Positions 1 to 10,071 of a stretch of DNA of 64,000 nucleotides are shown piece after piece. Made by a program: the position numbers and the translations under genes. Source of the stretch: Croceivirga radicis (GTDB lineage: Bacteria > Bacteroidota > Bacteroidia > Flavobacteriales > Flavobacteriaceae); the NCBI RefSeq assembly GCF_002072105.2, contig NZ_MTBC01000005.1:1-64000 (forward strand), given 5' to 3'. Within the stretch, counting starts at the first letter, position 1; each line of letters begins with the position of its first letter. The notes beneath the pieces were generated by a model, which was not told where the DNA came from, searched no databases, and worked only from the letters and a program-made list of their open reading frames with translations.

Positions 1-65
1 AGTTAAGCCCGTTAGCGCCGATGGTACTGCCACACCAGGTGGGAGAGTAGGTCGCCGCCTCCTTC
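1..65 (+). rRNA. rrf: 5S ribosomal RNA, 3' part only
   Basis: The first 65 bases match the 3' half of a bacterial 5S rRNA: the segment with the conserved GATGGTACTGC, then GTGGGAGAGTAGGTCGCCGCC, ending just before a strong terminator. The 5' half lies outside the window, so this is the tail of an rRNA operon transcribed rightwards. The exact 3' end is estimated. Confidence 0.93.
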
Positions 66-98
66 AAACCCCTTTACAATTCGTAAAGGGGTTTTTTT
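66..98 (+). terminator. Rho-independent terminator of the rRNA operon
   Basis: An 11 bp perfect stem (67-77 pairing with 83-93, loop AATTC) is followed directly by a T run. It sits right behind the 5S gene and ends the rRNA transcript before the hemolysin-III-like gene. Confidence 0.93.
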
Positions 99-126
99 AT
101 GCCTTGAATCTGCTTAATTTTGAAGG

Positions 127-756
127 ATGAATGTAAATCAGCGTAAGGAAATAACAGAAGAATTGTGGAACGCCTATTCACATGGAACAGGTGTTGTGTT
201 ATCGCTAGTTGGAGCAATATGGTTGCTCACAACCACTAAGGAAAATCTCTTATTCCCTTTAACTATTTATGCTATCTCCCTTGTTCTGCTCTTTACAGCT
301 TCTACAGTATACCATTCTGTGTATAATCCTGATATTAAGTTTAAACTTAGAAAACTAGATCATATAAGTATCTATTATTTAATTGCTGGAACGTATACTC
401 CAATTTGTTTGTCTATTTTAAAACCTTCCTTAGGATTACTACTTTTAATATTGGTTTGGGGAATTGCGATAATAGGAACTATTTTAAAGCTTTGGTTAAC
501 CGGTAAATATGAGGTAATATCTTTGGTACTTTATGGAATAATGGGTTGGTTGGTCGTAATTGATTTTGATTTTATACTTCAAAATGAAATTACAGATTTT
601 ACCTATTTAGCTATTGGGGGAATTTTCTACACAGTGGGTATTTTATTTTATGCTAATAAACGTATTCCTTTTAACCATTTTATTTGGCATATTTTTGTTT
701 TAGTGGGTGCAGCTTGTCATTGGTATTTTATATACAAGGAAGTAGTATTAAAGTAA
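127..756 (+). CDS. Hemolysin III / PAQR family membrane protein
   Basis: A 209-residue integral membrane protein with about seven hydrophobic segments. It carries the family signatures: an N-terminal SHGTG, STVYHS near residue 60, KLDHISIYY with AGTYTP after it near 77-92, and HFIWHIF...CHW near the C-terminus. The conserved Ser, Asp and His residues are those proposed to bind zinc in the PAQR superfamily. Despite the name, these bacterial proteins are mostly of unknown physiological role, so haemolysis should not be inferred. It starts 29 bases after the rRNA terminator and converges on the ZIP transporter gene, with a 16 bp gap and no clear shared terminator. Confidence 0.9.
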   Translation: MNVNQRKEITEELWNAYSHGTGVVLSLVGAIWLLTTTKENLLFPLTIYAISLVLLFTASTVYHSVYNPDIKFKLRKLDHISIYYLIAGTYTPICLSILKPSLGLLLLILVWGIAIIGTILKLWLTGKYEVISLVLYGIMGWLVVIDFDFILQNEITDFTYLAIGGIFYTVGILFYANKRIPFNHFIWHIFVLVGAACHWYFIYKEVVLK

Positions 757-772
757 CAGTTGCTATTTTAAT

Positions 773-1444
773 TTAGATAAAGTAGGCAGTGGTTATTCCC
801 AATATGATTACCAACAATTTTTGCATGTTAAAAGAATGTCCTTTAGAACTTTCAAAGAGAATTATGGTTGCAATATGTAAAAATACACCAATGGATAACG
901 CGTGTAAATAAGTCTTATAATTTGAAAAGAACGGTGAAGAACTTGCTAAGTAACTTCCAAGGGGTGTCATAACTGCGAAAAGTAGGATAAACAAGTAGAT
1001 AAAAGTTTTCTTTAGCTCTGAATTAATTAAAAAAATAGATAATATAAGTGCAATTGGCACCTTGTGTACTAAAACTCCCAGTAAAATATTATTATCGTTG
1101 GTAATTGGCATTCCTTCTACTAAAGCATGGATGGATAAACTAATAAATAAGATAACGGGAAATTTATTTTTTTCTAAAGAAAAATGCATGTGCCCATGTT
1201 CTGCACCTTTAGAGAAGAATTCTAAAAATATTTGTAAAAGTAAACCTGCCAGAATAAATAGCGCTATTGTTTTGCTATTCGCTTTGGTATATACAGATGG
1301 TAGTAATTCAAAAAAGGTTAGTGATAAAAGGAAAGACCCGCTAAAAGCGAGTAAAAGGTTAATAAATAAAGTTTTTCTTGGATTAAAAACCTTAATAATA
1401 ATAAAGCTAAGTAAAACCGCTAATACGGGTAAAATATAAATCAT
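773..1444 (-). CDS. ZIP family metal transporter
   Basis: A polytopic membrane protein of 223 residues with the ZIP metal-site motifs: HALVEG in one helix and HKVPIA in the next, which form the transport site in this family, plus a short His-rich cytoplasmic loop (HGHMH). It likely imports divalent metals such as zinc, iron or manganese; the substrate cannot be read from sequence. I placed the start at the ATG at 1444. An in-frame TTG four codons upstream (1456) is possible but less likely. It is divergent from the methyltransferase gene, 61 bp away. Confidence 0.88.
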   Translation of the reverse strand: MIYILPVLAVLLSFIIIKVFNPRKTLFINLLLAFSGSFLLSLTFFELLPSVYTKANSKTIALFILAGLLLQIFLEFFSKGAEHGHMHFSLEKNKFPVILFISLSIHALVEGMPITNDNNILLGVLVHKVPIALILSIFLINSELKKTFIYLFILLFAVMTPLGSYLASSSPFFSNYKTYLHALSIGVFLHIATIILFESSKGHSFNMQKLLVIILGITTAYFI

Positions 1445-1505
1445 TAAAAATAACAAAAGGTAAGGTACAAAATTACCCTATTTTTGGAAAAATGAATGCA
1501 TATAT

Positions 1506-2669
1506 ATGAGTGGTAATTTTAAGATGTTAGCAAAGACTCTTTTTGGGTTTGAACCTATCTTGGCAAAAGAGTTGAGAAATCTAGGTGCAAGTAATGTTAG
1601 GGAAGGTGTTAGAAACGTAACTTTTGAAGGGGATACTGGATTTTTGTATAAAGCCAATTTAAGTTTGCGAACAGCCTTGAAGGTTTATAAGCCCATAAAG
1701 GAATTTAGAATTTCCAATGAAAAACAATTTTACAGAGAACTCTTCAGTATAGACTGGCCTTCTATTTTTGATGTTTCTCAAACCTTTGCTTTTGATACTA
1801 CAATGAATACAGAATTATTTAATAATTCTATGTTTGTTTCTTTAAAGGCGAAAGATGCATTGGTAGACCGTTTTAGACAGGACGTTAAAGAACGGCCAAA
1901 TGTAGATTCCCAAAATGCTTCGGTTAGAATAAACATTCATATTTATGAAAATCAATGTACTGTTAGCTTAGATAGTTCTGGTTCGTCCTTGCATCAAAGA
2001 GGGTATAAGGTAGAAACCAATATTGCCCCAATCAATGAAGTATTGGCTGCCGGATTGTTATTGCAAAGTGGATGGGACGGACTTACCAATTTACTAGATC
2101 CCATGTGTGGTAGTGGAACGTTCCTTATAGAAGCAGCTATGATAGCCTGTAATATTCCTGCAAATATAAACAGGGAGCAATATGCTTTTAAAAATTGGTT
2201 GGATTATGATGAAGAATTGTTTTTAAAGATTGTAGATTCCAGTTTAAATAAGGTAAGAGAATTTAGATACAAGATTATAGGTTACGATAAAGCTCCATCC
2301 GCGGTGCGTAAGGCCCAAACAAATGTAGAACATGCTAATTTAGATGAATATATCTCTATAGAACGGAAAGATTTTTTTAGAACGGAAAAGCCAACGGAAG
2401 GTAAATTACACCTAGTTTGCAATCCACCATACGGGGAACGTCTAAATGTAGAGATGGAGACATTTTATGGTAAAATAGGAGATACGTTAAAGCAGCACTA
2501 TCCAGGAACTGATGCTTGGATGATTACCGCAAATTTAGAAGCACTAAAGCATGTTGGTCTTAGACCATCAAGAAAAATTAAAACGTTTAATGGTAAACTA
2601 GAATCTAGATGGGTTAGATACGAAATGTACGAGGGTAGTAAAAAACAGAAATATCAAAATAAAGAATAA
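1506..2669 (+). CDS. THUMP-domain class I SAM-dependent RNA methyltransferase (RlmL-like)
   Basis: 387 residues. The N-terminal part (FGFEPILAKEL) is a ferredoxin-like/THUMP RNA-binding module; the C-terminal half is a Rossmann methyltransferase with the SAM motif LDPMCGSGTFLIEAA near 198-212 and catalytic NPPYGERL near 307-314. This matches the N-terminal half of E. coli RlmKL, which makes m2G2445 in 23S rRNA, so a large-subunit rRNA guanine N2 target is the likely role. The RlmK half is absent, as is usual outside gammaproteobacteria. A palindromic terminator follows the stop codon. Confidence 0.9.
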   Translation: MSGNFKMLAKTLFGFEPILAKELRNLGASNVREGVRNVTFEGDTGFLYKANLSLRTALKVYKPIKEFRISNEKQFYRELFSIDWPSIFDVSQTFAFDTTMNTELFNNSMFVSLKAKDALVDRFRQDVKERPNVDSQNASVRINIHIYENQCTVSLDSSGSSLHQRGYKVETNIAPINEVLAAGLLLQSGWDGLTNLLDPMCGSGTFLIEAAMIACNIPANINREQYAFKNWLDYDEELFLKIVDSSLNKVREFRYKIIGYDKAPSAVRKAQTNVEHANLDEYISIERKDFFRTEKPTEGKLHLVCNPPYGERLNVEMETFYGKIGDTLKQHYPGTDAWMITANLEALKHVGLRPSRKIKTFNGKLESRWVRYEMYEGSKKQKYQNKE

Positions 2670-2672
2670 AGA

Positions 2673-2698
2673 AAAGGGCAACTGATCAGTTGCCCTTT
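2673..2698. terminator. Bidirectional terminator between convergent genes
   Basis: A perfect 26-base palindrome (AAAGGGCAACTGA and its reverse complement) lies between the methyltransferase stop at 2669 and the convergent gene ending at 2703. AT-rich tails on both sides suit termination in both directions. Confidence 0.85.
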
Positions 2699-2702
2699 AT
2701 TT

Positions 2703-3569
2703 TTAAATATCACACCTTAACAAGGCATCTTTTAAAGCCGCAATTTTATCTTCCCAAGAAACTATGAATTCTTGGGCAACATAACCTTCAAACCCAGTTT
2801 CGTGTATCGCTTTAATTATTGCAGGATAATATAGCTCCTGGGTTTCGTCTATCTCATTACGGCCAGGCACACCAGCCGTATGGTAATGCCCAAAATATTG
2901 ATGGTATTGTTTTATGCTATTTATAATATCTCCTTCTTGAATTTGCATATGGTAAATATCATACAACAACTTAAAATTGTCACTATCCAATCTTCGGCAT
3001 AACTCTACACCCCAAAGGCTACTATCGCACATATAATCTGGGTGGTTTATCTGGTTAAATAATTCCATCTGTAAAACAACCCCATGCTTTTCTGCTATCG
3101 GCATAAGCTGCGCAAGCCCTTCATAACAGTTTTGTAGCCCAACATAGTCATCCATGCCTCTACGGTTTCCGCTAAAACAAATTAAATTGGTATAGCCGGC
3201 ATCCGCTACTTTAGGGATAACTTCTTTATAGTTTTTAATAAGCTGTTCGTGATTTTTTGGTTCATTAAATCCGTCTGTAAGCCCTAGTTCCGCCCCATTA
3301 CACATGGCACAATGAATATCGTATTTTTTTAGCAAGGTAAAATTGTCAGGACCAATTAAATCAATGCCTTTGACTCCTAAGTCTTTTAATATTGCTAAAA
3401 ATTCCTCTAGTGGATAAGAGGCAAAACACCATTGGGCTACACTGTGGTTGATATTATTTTTAAGTTTAAATTCTTTTTTGGGAGATGCCATGCTTTGAGC
3501 GGATAAACTAGTTGTGGCCGCACCAGCGGTTCCAGCTGCAGCAGTTGCTATAAAATTGCGTCGTTTCAT
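2703..3569 (-). CDS. Tat-exported TIM-barrel sugar phosphate isomerase/epimerase-like protein
   Basis: 288 residues. The N-terminus has a twin-arginine motif (KRRNFIATAAAG) and an Ala-rich hydrophobic stretch ending near AQS at residue 26, so the protein is probably exported folded. The rest is an AP-endonuclease-2-like TIM barrel of the xylose-isomerase/hydroxypyruvate-isomerase (Hyi) type. Likely metal ligands are Glu in MELFNQINHPDY, Asp and His in LLYDIYHMQ, and the late Glu in AQEFIVS. Substrate is unknown; similar exported proteins in Bacteroidota act on sugars or sugar acids. A -7-like TATCTTTC lies upstream on the minus strand. It is divergent from the DUF3820 gene. Confidence 0.85.
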   Translation of the reverse strand: MKRRNFIATAAAGTAGAATTSLSAQSMASPKKEFKLKNNINHSVAQWCFASYPLEEFLAILKDLGVKGIDLIGPDNFTLLKKYDIHCAMCNGAELGLTDGFNEPKNHEQLIKNYKEVIPKVADAGYTNLICFSGNRRGMDDYVGLQNCYEGLAQLMPIAEKHGVVLQMELFNQINHPDYMCDSSLWGVELCRRLDSDNFKLLYDIYHMQIQEGDIINSIKQYHQYFGHYHTAGVPGRNEIDETQELYYPAIIKAIHETGFEGYVAQEFIVSWEDKIAALKDALLRCDI

Positions 3570-3615
3570 TATTATTGTGGTTATTTGTCATAGAAAGATA
3601 CTACTTTCATATGAA

Positions 3616-3852
3616 ATGTATATGTTACACGATAAACAAAAATTATTAGAGCTGGTTCATTATAAAATGCCTTTTGGAAAATACAAGGGGAGGTATTTGG
3701 TAGATTTGCCAATAGCTTACTTGGTATGGTTCAGGCAGAAAGGTTATCCGCCAGGTAAATTAGGAGCACATATGCAAACCATGTTAGATATAAAATCTGA
3801 TGGTTTGGAACCTATGATTAAAAAATTACAGAAAGAATTTCCGATAGAATGA
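3616..3852 (+). CDS. DUF3820 family protein
   Basis: A small protein of about 78 residues with the DUF3820 hallmark MPFGKYKGRYLVDLPIAYL followed by VWFRQKGYPPGKLG. The function of the family is unknown. It is widespread in Bacteroidota and gammaproteobacteria, and has been called a putative quorum-sensing-regulated virulence factor from one Pseudomonas member. I started it at the ATG at 3616 (MYMLHDK); 3622 is equally possible. The reading frame stays open back to 3514, but that extension would overlap the divergent isomerase gene and is not family-like. pyrG follows 56 bp downstream. Confidence 0.85.
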   Translation: MYMLHDKQKLLELVHYKMPFGKYKGRYLVDLPIAYLVWFRQKGYPPGKLGAHMQTMLDIKSDGLEPMIKKLQKEFPIE

Positions 3853-3899
3853 CCCAAATTTTAACTGGTTTGTTGTAATTTTACGCCCCGTAACGTTGA

Positions 3900-5570
<1,671 letters not shown>

Positions 5571-5609
5571 CTAGCTAGAGCACTAAATAATTTATTCTAA
5601 GTAATTTTC

Positions 5610-7502
5610 ATGGAAGAGAAGAAACTGGATATCAAGTCTATTATCGGATTCGTATTAATATTTGGTATCCTTTTGGGCTGGATGTATTTAAGACAGCCGT
5701 CTGAAGAAGAGTTGGCCGCACAAAAAGCACAACAAGAACAGTTAGCAGCCAAACAAGAAGCAGAGCAAACTGCTGACCTTAAAGCCAATGCTAAACCAAA
5801 AGAGCCAACCTTAAATATAAACGATTCTACGGCTGTGGCTAACTACAAAAAGGCTGTAGGCGAATTTGGTTTTACCAAAACACAAGAAGGTTCCACCTTA
5901 TTGGAAAACAATGTAATTTCTTTGGTTATCTCTAATAAAGGAGGGCAGATACAGGAGGCAAAAATGAAAGATTTTGTAACCTATGATAGCATTCCTGTTT
6001 ATTTGGTAAAAGACGGTAACGCGGATTTTGGGTTGAATTTTACCACAAACGATAATCGAGTTTTAGATACACAAGACTTGTATTTTGAACCTAGTTTAAG
6101 CAATAGTGGGGAAAATAAAGTACTTTCCATGAAGGCAAAAGTATCTAATAACCAGTATTTGGAATTTAGATATGAGATAAAACCAAATGATTATTTGGTG
6201 GACTTTACCATTAGGTCTCAAGGATTAAGTGGGGTGTTTAATAGTTCAAAACCACTAGAGCTTAAATGGGATTTAAAAGGAATTAGACACAGTAAAAGTG
6301 TACGATACGAGAATAGGTATACCCGTTTAACTTATAACCACGAAGATGGTAAAATTAGTAAACTAAGCGAAAGTAGCGATGAAGATGAAGAAACCGAAGA
6401 GGATATTAAGTGGATTTCTTACAGACAACACTTCTTTAGTTCTATTCTTGCAACAGATCAAAACTTTAAATCGGCCAAATTAGTTTCTAAAAACTTGGTA
6501 GAAGAGGAGAGTAAGACCATTAAGTTTACCAAAGATTATAGTACTGTAGCTTCTTTAAATTTACAAGGAGGAGAGTTAAACCAAAGCATGTATTGGTATT
6601 ATGGTCCTACGGATGTTAAAACATTTGAATCATATAACAAGGTTGATAAATATAAAGACTTAAACCTTGTAGAATCTATTCCTTTTGGTTGGGGAATTTT
6701 TGGTTGGATCAACCGTTATGTATTTACCCCATTCTACGGATTTTTAAGTTCTTTCTTGCCTTACGGAATTGCTATCATAGTTATGACTATCATGGTGCGT
6801 TTGGCATTGTCTCCTGTAACTTATAAATCGTACTTGTCTCAGGCTAAAATGAAGGTGTTAAAACCAGAAATTACTGAGTTAAACGAAAAGTACAAGGATA
6901 ATGCAATGAAAAAGCAACAGGAAACCATGAAACTGTATAATAAAGCAGGTGTAAGCCCAATGAGCGGCTGTGTTCCTGCATTGTTACAGTTACCAATTTT
7001 CTATGCACTTTTCATGTTTTTCCCAACTTCATTTGCTTTAAGACAAAAGTCTTTTTTATGGGCAGAAGATTTAAGTTCATATGATACTATATTTGAATTA
7101 CCTTTTACCATACCATTTTATGGAGACCACGTAAGTTTGTTTCCAATTTTGGCTTCTGTAGCAATTTTCTTTTATATGACTTTAACTACGGGACAAACCA
7201 TGCAGATGCAACAACAACCTGGTATGCCAAATATGAAGTTCATCATGTACTTATCTCCAATTATGATGTTATTCTTCTTTAATAATTATGCTAGTGGTTT
7301 AAGTTTGTACTATTTTGTATCTAACCTGATTACGATATTTATCATGTTGGCTATAAAGAACTATATTATTAATGAAGACAAAATTCATGCTCAAATACAA
7401 GAAAACAAGAAAAAACCTAAAAAGGAAAATCGTTTTCAGCGTAAGATGAGAGAAATGATGGAGGAAGCGGAAGCACAGAAAAAATCTGGCCGTGGACGCT
7501 AA
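5610..7502 (+). CDS. yidC: Membrane protein insertase YidC
   Basis: 630 residues, a Gram-negative-type YidC that inserts and folds inner-membrane proteins with or without SecYEG. It has an N-terminal transmembrane segment (IGFVLIFGILLGWMYL), an Ala/Gln/Glu-rich linker, a large periplasmic domain to about residue 360, and the conserved five-helix core. The core includes the hydrophilic-groove Arg in IMVRLALSPVTYKSY, the cytoplasmic hairpin rich in Lys/Glu, and MSGCVPALLQLPIFYALF. The C-terminus is Lys/Arg-rich (KKSGRGR), a ribosome-contact feature in other species. Overlapping hairpins with T runs follow. Confidence 0.97.
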   Translation: MEEKKLDIKSIIGFVLIFGILLGWMYLRQPSEEELAAQKAQQEQLAAKQEAEQTADLKANAKPKEPTLNINDSTAVANYKKAVGEFGFTKTQEGSTLLENNVISLVISNKGGQIQEAKMKDFVTYDSIPVYLVKDGNADFGLNFTTNDNRVLDTQDLYFEPSLSNSGENKVLSMKAKVSNNQYLEFRYEIKPNDYLVDFTIRSQGLSGVFNSSKPLELKWDLKGIRHSKSVRYENRYTRLTYNHEDGKISKLSESSDEDEETEEDIKWISYRQHFFSSILATDQNFKSAKLVSKNLVEEESKTIKFTKDYSTVASLNLQGGELNQSMYWYYGPTDVKTFESYNKVDKYKDLNLVESIPFGWGIFGWINRYVFTPFYGFLSSFLPYGIAIIVMTIMVRLALSPVTYKSYLSQAKMKVLKPEITELNEKYKDNAMKKQQETMKLYNKAGVSPMSGCVPALLQLPIFYALFMFFPTSFALRQKSFLWAEDLSSYDTIFELPFTIPFYGDHVSLFPILASVAIFFYMTLTTGQTMQMQQQPGMPNMKFIMYLSPIMMLFFFNNYASGLSLYYFVSNLITIFIMLAIKNYIINEDKIHAQIQENKKKPKKENRFQRKMREMMEEAEAQKKSGRGR

Positions 7503-7525
7503 ACAAAATTTATAAGATATATCTG

Positions 7526-7557
7526 GGGGGAACTTTTATAAAGCTTCCCCCTTTTTT
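7526..7557 (+). terminator. Terminator after yidC
   Basis: GGGGGAA (7526-7532) pairs with TTCCCCC (7545-7551), with extra pairs inside, and is followed by TTTTTT. A second GGGGGAA copy at 7562-7568 can pair with the same TTCCCCC and is followed by CTTTTT, so two overlapping and mutually exclusive hairpins exist here. Confidence 0.8.
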
Positions 7558-7568
7558 ATTAGGGGGAA

Positions 7569-7732
7569 ACTTTTTCCAATTGTAATAGGTATAGTTTGGA
7601 AAGATTTAGGACTCCAAAGATGCGTTTCTTATACGCAATTACAAATTAATAGTTGTAAAACGGTCTTTTTTGTATGGTAAAAGAAAGGTCCATGTTGTAT
7701 CTCCGATAAACGGTAATTTAATGCAATTAAAG
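7569..7732. other. Gene-free stretch between two terminators
   Basis: No protein gene is convincing here. A reading frame at 7670-7867 would run through the terminator and antisense into the fasciclin gene, and it shows no family features. A short inverted repeat TGCG/CGCA lies near 7621-7636. Because a strong plus-strand terminator follows, a small RNA is conceivable, but no clear TAnnTTTG box is visible. Confidence 0.3.
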
Positions 7733-7763
7733 AGCCTCTCTGTTTTTGCAGAGAGGCTTTTTT
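7733..7763 (+). terminator. Strong orphan terminator
   Basis: GCCTCTCTG (7734-7742) pairs perfectly with CAGAGAGGC (7749-7757) across a TTTTTG loop, and is followed by six Ts on the plus strand. On the minus strand the tail is weaker (TCTTTAATT), but it may also end the fasciclin transcript, whose stop codon is 31 bases away. Confidence 0.85.
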
Positions 7764-7793
7764 ACCTACTAAAATTTAGAAGGTCTTGGGGGA

Positions 7794-9818
7794 TTAATTA
7801 TGCAAAGCATCTAAAGTGGCTTGTGGCAATAGTACTTTGTCCACAATATGTACAATACCATTGCTAGCTTCATTATCTGCTCCAGTTACATTTGCATTTG
7901 TATCCGTTTTATCATCAAGTTGAACGCCAGAACTTAAGTCTACGGTTATGGTCTCGGTTTGTAAGGTAGTTATAACTTGTCCGTTAGTTAAATCAGTACT
8001 AGCTACCGCAGCTCCAGATACTACATGATAGGTAAGGATTCCTGCTAGAAGTTCTTTTTCTTCAGGAGTATCAAAATCTGCTAAACTGTTATAAGCATCT
8101 CCCAAAGAATCTAATAATGCAGCAAATGCAGCATTTGTAGGTGCAAATACTGTAAATGGTCCCTCACCACTCAACGCATCTACCAAACCAGCATCGGCTT
8201 GTATTAGTGCATCAACCAAAAGGCTTAAATCATCCACGGATTGTGCTAGTTCAACAATGTTAGGTGTCTGTAGACTAGCCACAAAATCTACCGCAGCCTG
8301 TGGTAATAATACCTTGTCTATTATGTGAACTACTCCATTACTAGCTTCTACATCAGCGGTAGTAACTGCAGCGGGAGTATCTGTTGCATCGGCAATAAAT
8401 ACACCTCCTGTTAAATCTACAGTTAACATATCTTCGCTAACCGTGTTTAGCATTTGGCCATCTGTTAAATCTGTAGAAAATGCAGCAGTACCAGAAACTA
8501 CATGGTAAGTTAAAATATCTACCAATAAATCAATTTCGGCTTCTGTATCAAAATCTTCTAAGCTATTATAATCGTCTCCCAGGGCTTCTAATAGAGCAGC
8601 AAAGGCAGCATTAGTTGGAGCAAATACCGTAAAAGGTCCGTCACCACTTAAGGTATCTACCAAACCGGCGTTAGCCTTAATTAATGCATCTACCAATAAA
8701 CTTAGGTCATCTGTTTCTTGTGCAATTTCTACAATGTTCTTCATGTTAAGAGAAGCAACAAAATCTATTGCAGACTGTGGTAATAATACCTTGTCAATAG
8801 TATGTGCTACGCCATTAGTAGCCATGATATCAGTAGCGGTAATGTTGGCATTAGTTTCAGATGCGTCACCAATTACAAAAGTTTCTCCACTAGCAATTAC
8901 TTCAATAGAATTGTCCATTAAAGCTGTGGCAACTGTACCAGCAGCTAAATCTGCAGCAAGAACTTCTGCAGGAACAACATGGTACAAAAGAATATCTCTT
9001 AATAAGGCTATCTCAGCTTCCGTATCAAAATCCTCTAAGGAGTTATAATCATCACCAAGGACATCTAATAAGGCAACAAAAGCATCCTCTGTAGGTGCAA
9101 ATACGGTAAATGGACCATCTGCTTGTAGGGTAGTTGCCAAGTTTGCTTTTAAAACGGCCGCCTCAAGGCTAGAAAGGCTCTCTGTAGCAACTACAATTTC
9201 TACTAAATCATCCATTGCTTCCTCTTCGCCATTTAAAGCATCTATAACAGCTTGTGGTAATAGTACTTTATCAATAACGTGTACAATTCCATTGGTGTTT
9301 TCAACATCGGCCATAACCACTTCTGCGTCTGTATCTGTAGCATCACTTATAAATACCCCTCCTGATAACGAAACGGTAACCGTTTCTCCCTGTACGGTTG
9401 TTATTTCTTGACCTTCAGATAAATCAGTTGAAGCGGCAGCAGTACCTGCTACCACATGGTACTTTAAAATCATACCTAGAAGCGCTTTTTCTTCTTCCGT
9501 ATCAAAATCGTCTAAAGAATCATAACCGTCTAGACTGTTTAATAGTGCAGTAAAGGCATCATTGGTAGGCGCAAAAACGGTAAACGAACCATCTGCACTC
9601 AACGTTCCAATTAAATCTGAATCTGCGTTTTCGTCTGCTTTGGATAATGCAGCAACCAAGGAACTTAATGCTTCAGTGTTTTGTGCAGTTACTACAATGT
9701 TGGTACCCATTTCTTCCATATCTGGTGGGTTACCTTCATCGTCGTCATCACAAGACAGAACAAAGAGACTCATACATGCCAGTAATAAGACATTAGACAA
9801 TCTTAATAAATGTTTCAT
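7794..9818 (-). CDS. Surface lipoprotein with four fasciclin (FAS1) domains
   Basis: 674 residues. A lipoprotein signal ends at Cys23 (VLSC), followed by DDDDEG, an acidic run like the Bacteroidota lipoprotein export signal, so outer-surface display is likely. Four FAS1 modules follow at about 40-196, 203-356, 361-517 and 520-673. Each has the first conserved box (TVFAPT.DAF) and the second (NGIVHVIDKVLLP). FAS1 domains mediate adhesion in many organisms; ligand unknown. Modules 3 and 4 are very similar, pointing to internal duplication. A second fasciclin gene lies 253 bp upstream on the same strand. Confidence 0.93.
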   Translation of the reverse strand: MKHLLRLSNVLLLACMSLFVLSCDDDDEGNPPDMEEMGTNIVVTAQNTEALSSLVAALSKADENADSDLIGTLSADGSFTVFAPTNDAFTALLNSLDGYDSLDDFDTEEEKALLGMILKYHVVAGTAAASTDLSEGQEITTVQGETVTVSLSGGVFISDATDTDAEVVMADVENTNGIVHVIDKVLLPQAVIDALNGEEEAMDDLVEIVVATESLSSLEAAVLKANLATTLQADGPFTVFAPTEDAFVALLDVLGDDYNSLEDFDTEAEIALLRDILLYHVVPAEVLAADLAAGTVATALMDNSIEVIASGETFVIGDASETNANITATDIMATNGVAHTIDKVLLPQSAIDFVASLNMKNIVEIAQETDDLSLLVDALIKANAGLVDTLSGDGPFTVFAPTNAAFAALLEALGDDYNSLEDFDTEAEIDLLVDILTYHVVSGTAAFSTDLTDGQMLNTVSEDMLTVDLTGGVFIADATDTPAAVTTADVEASNGVVHIIDKVLLPQAAVDFVASLQTPNIVELAQSVDDLSLLVDALIQADAGLVDALSGEGPFTVFAPTNAAFAALLDSLGDAYNSLADFDTPEEKELLAGILTYHVVSGAAVASTDLTNGQVITTLQTETITVDLSSGVQLDDKTDTNANVTGADNEASNGIVHIVDKVLLPQATLDALHN

Positions 9819-9863
9819 AGCTTAAATTTTATGTTTAATTAATTAATGATAAAAATCAACAAC

Positions 9864-9873
9864 TAAACGCAGT
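9864..9873. repeat. Shared 10-mer upstream of the first fasciclin gene
   Basis: TAAACGCAGT lies 46 bases upstream of the start codon at 9818. The same ten bases occur at 11720-11729 upstream of the other fasciclin gene, in the same orientation relative to the gene. It could be a common operator or chance. Confidence 0.3.
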
Positions 9874-10011
9874 TTGTTTTAAATAATAGGTTTATTGTTT
9901 TATGTTTTGCTATTAATGTTGATTAATTTTTTATAAAGATTAAACATTTTTAATAAGGTTGCGTTTGTTTAATTGTTTTTTGCAAAAGTTTAACAAAATG
10001 AGTTAAGGAAA

Positions 10012-10041
10012 TAAAAAAACCACTTTTAAAGTGGTTTTGGT
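10012..10041 (-). terminator. Terminator of the second fasciclin gene
   Basis: On the minus strand, AACCACTTT pairs with AAAGTGGTT and a run of Ts follows. It lies about 30 bases past the stop codon at 10072. Confidence 0.82.
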
Positions 10042-10071
10042 AAAAATAACTGTAAATACTACATTTATGTT

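Noticed and set aside
127-756. A haemolysin or virulence role for the hemolysin-III-like gene
   Set aside because: The family name is historical; the sequence shows a PAQR-type membrane protein and nothing else here suggests toxicity.
1062-1439. 125-residue frame opposite the ZIP transporter
   Set aside because: Fully antisense to a gene with clear ZIP motifs; composition is not protein-like.
3514-3615. N-terminal extension of the DUF3820 protein
   Set aside because: It overlaps the divergent Tat-signal coding region and lacks family similarity; the ATG at 3616 gives a normal family length.
7670-7867. 65-residue reading frame on the plus strand
   Set aside because: It crosses the strong terminator at 7733-7763 and continues antisense into the fasciclin gene; no family pattern, no promoter box.
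7900-9700. DNA-level repeats suggestive of a repeat array
   Set aside because: They follow the reading frame and correspond to repeated FAS1 protein modules with long, varied units; not CRISPR or a satellite.
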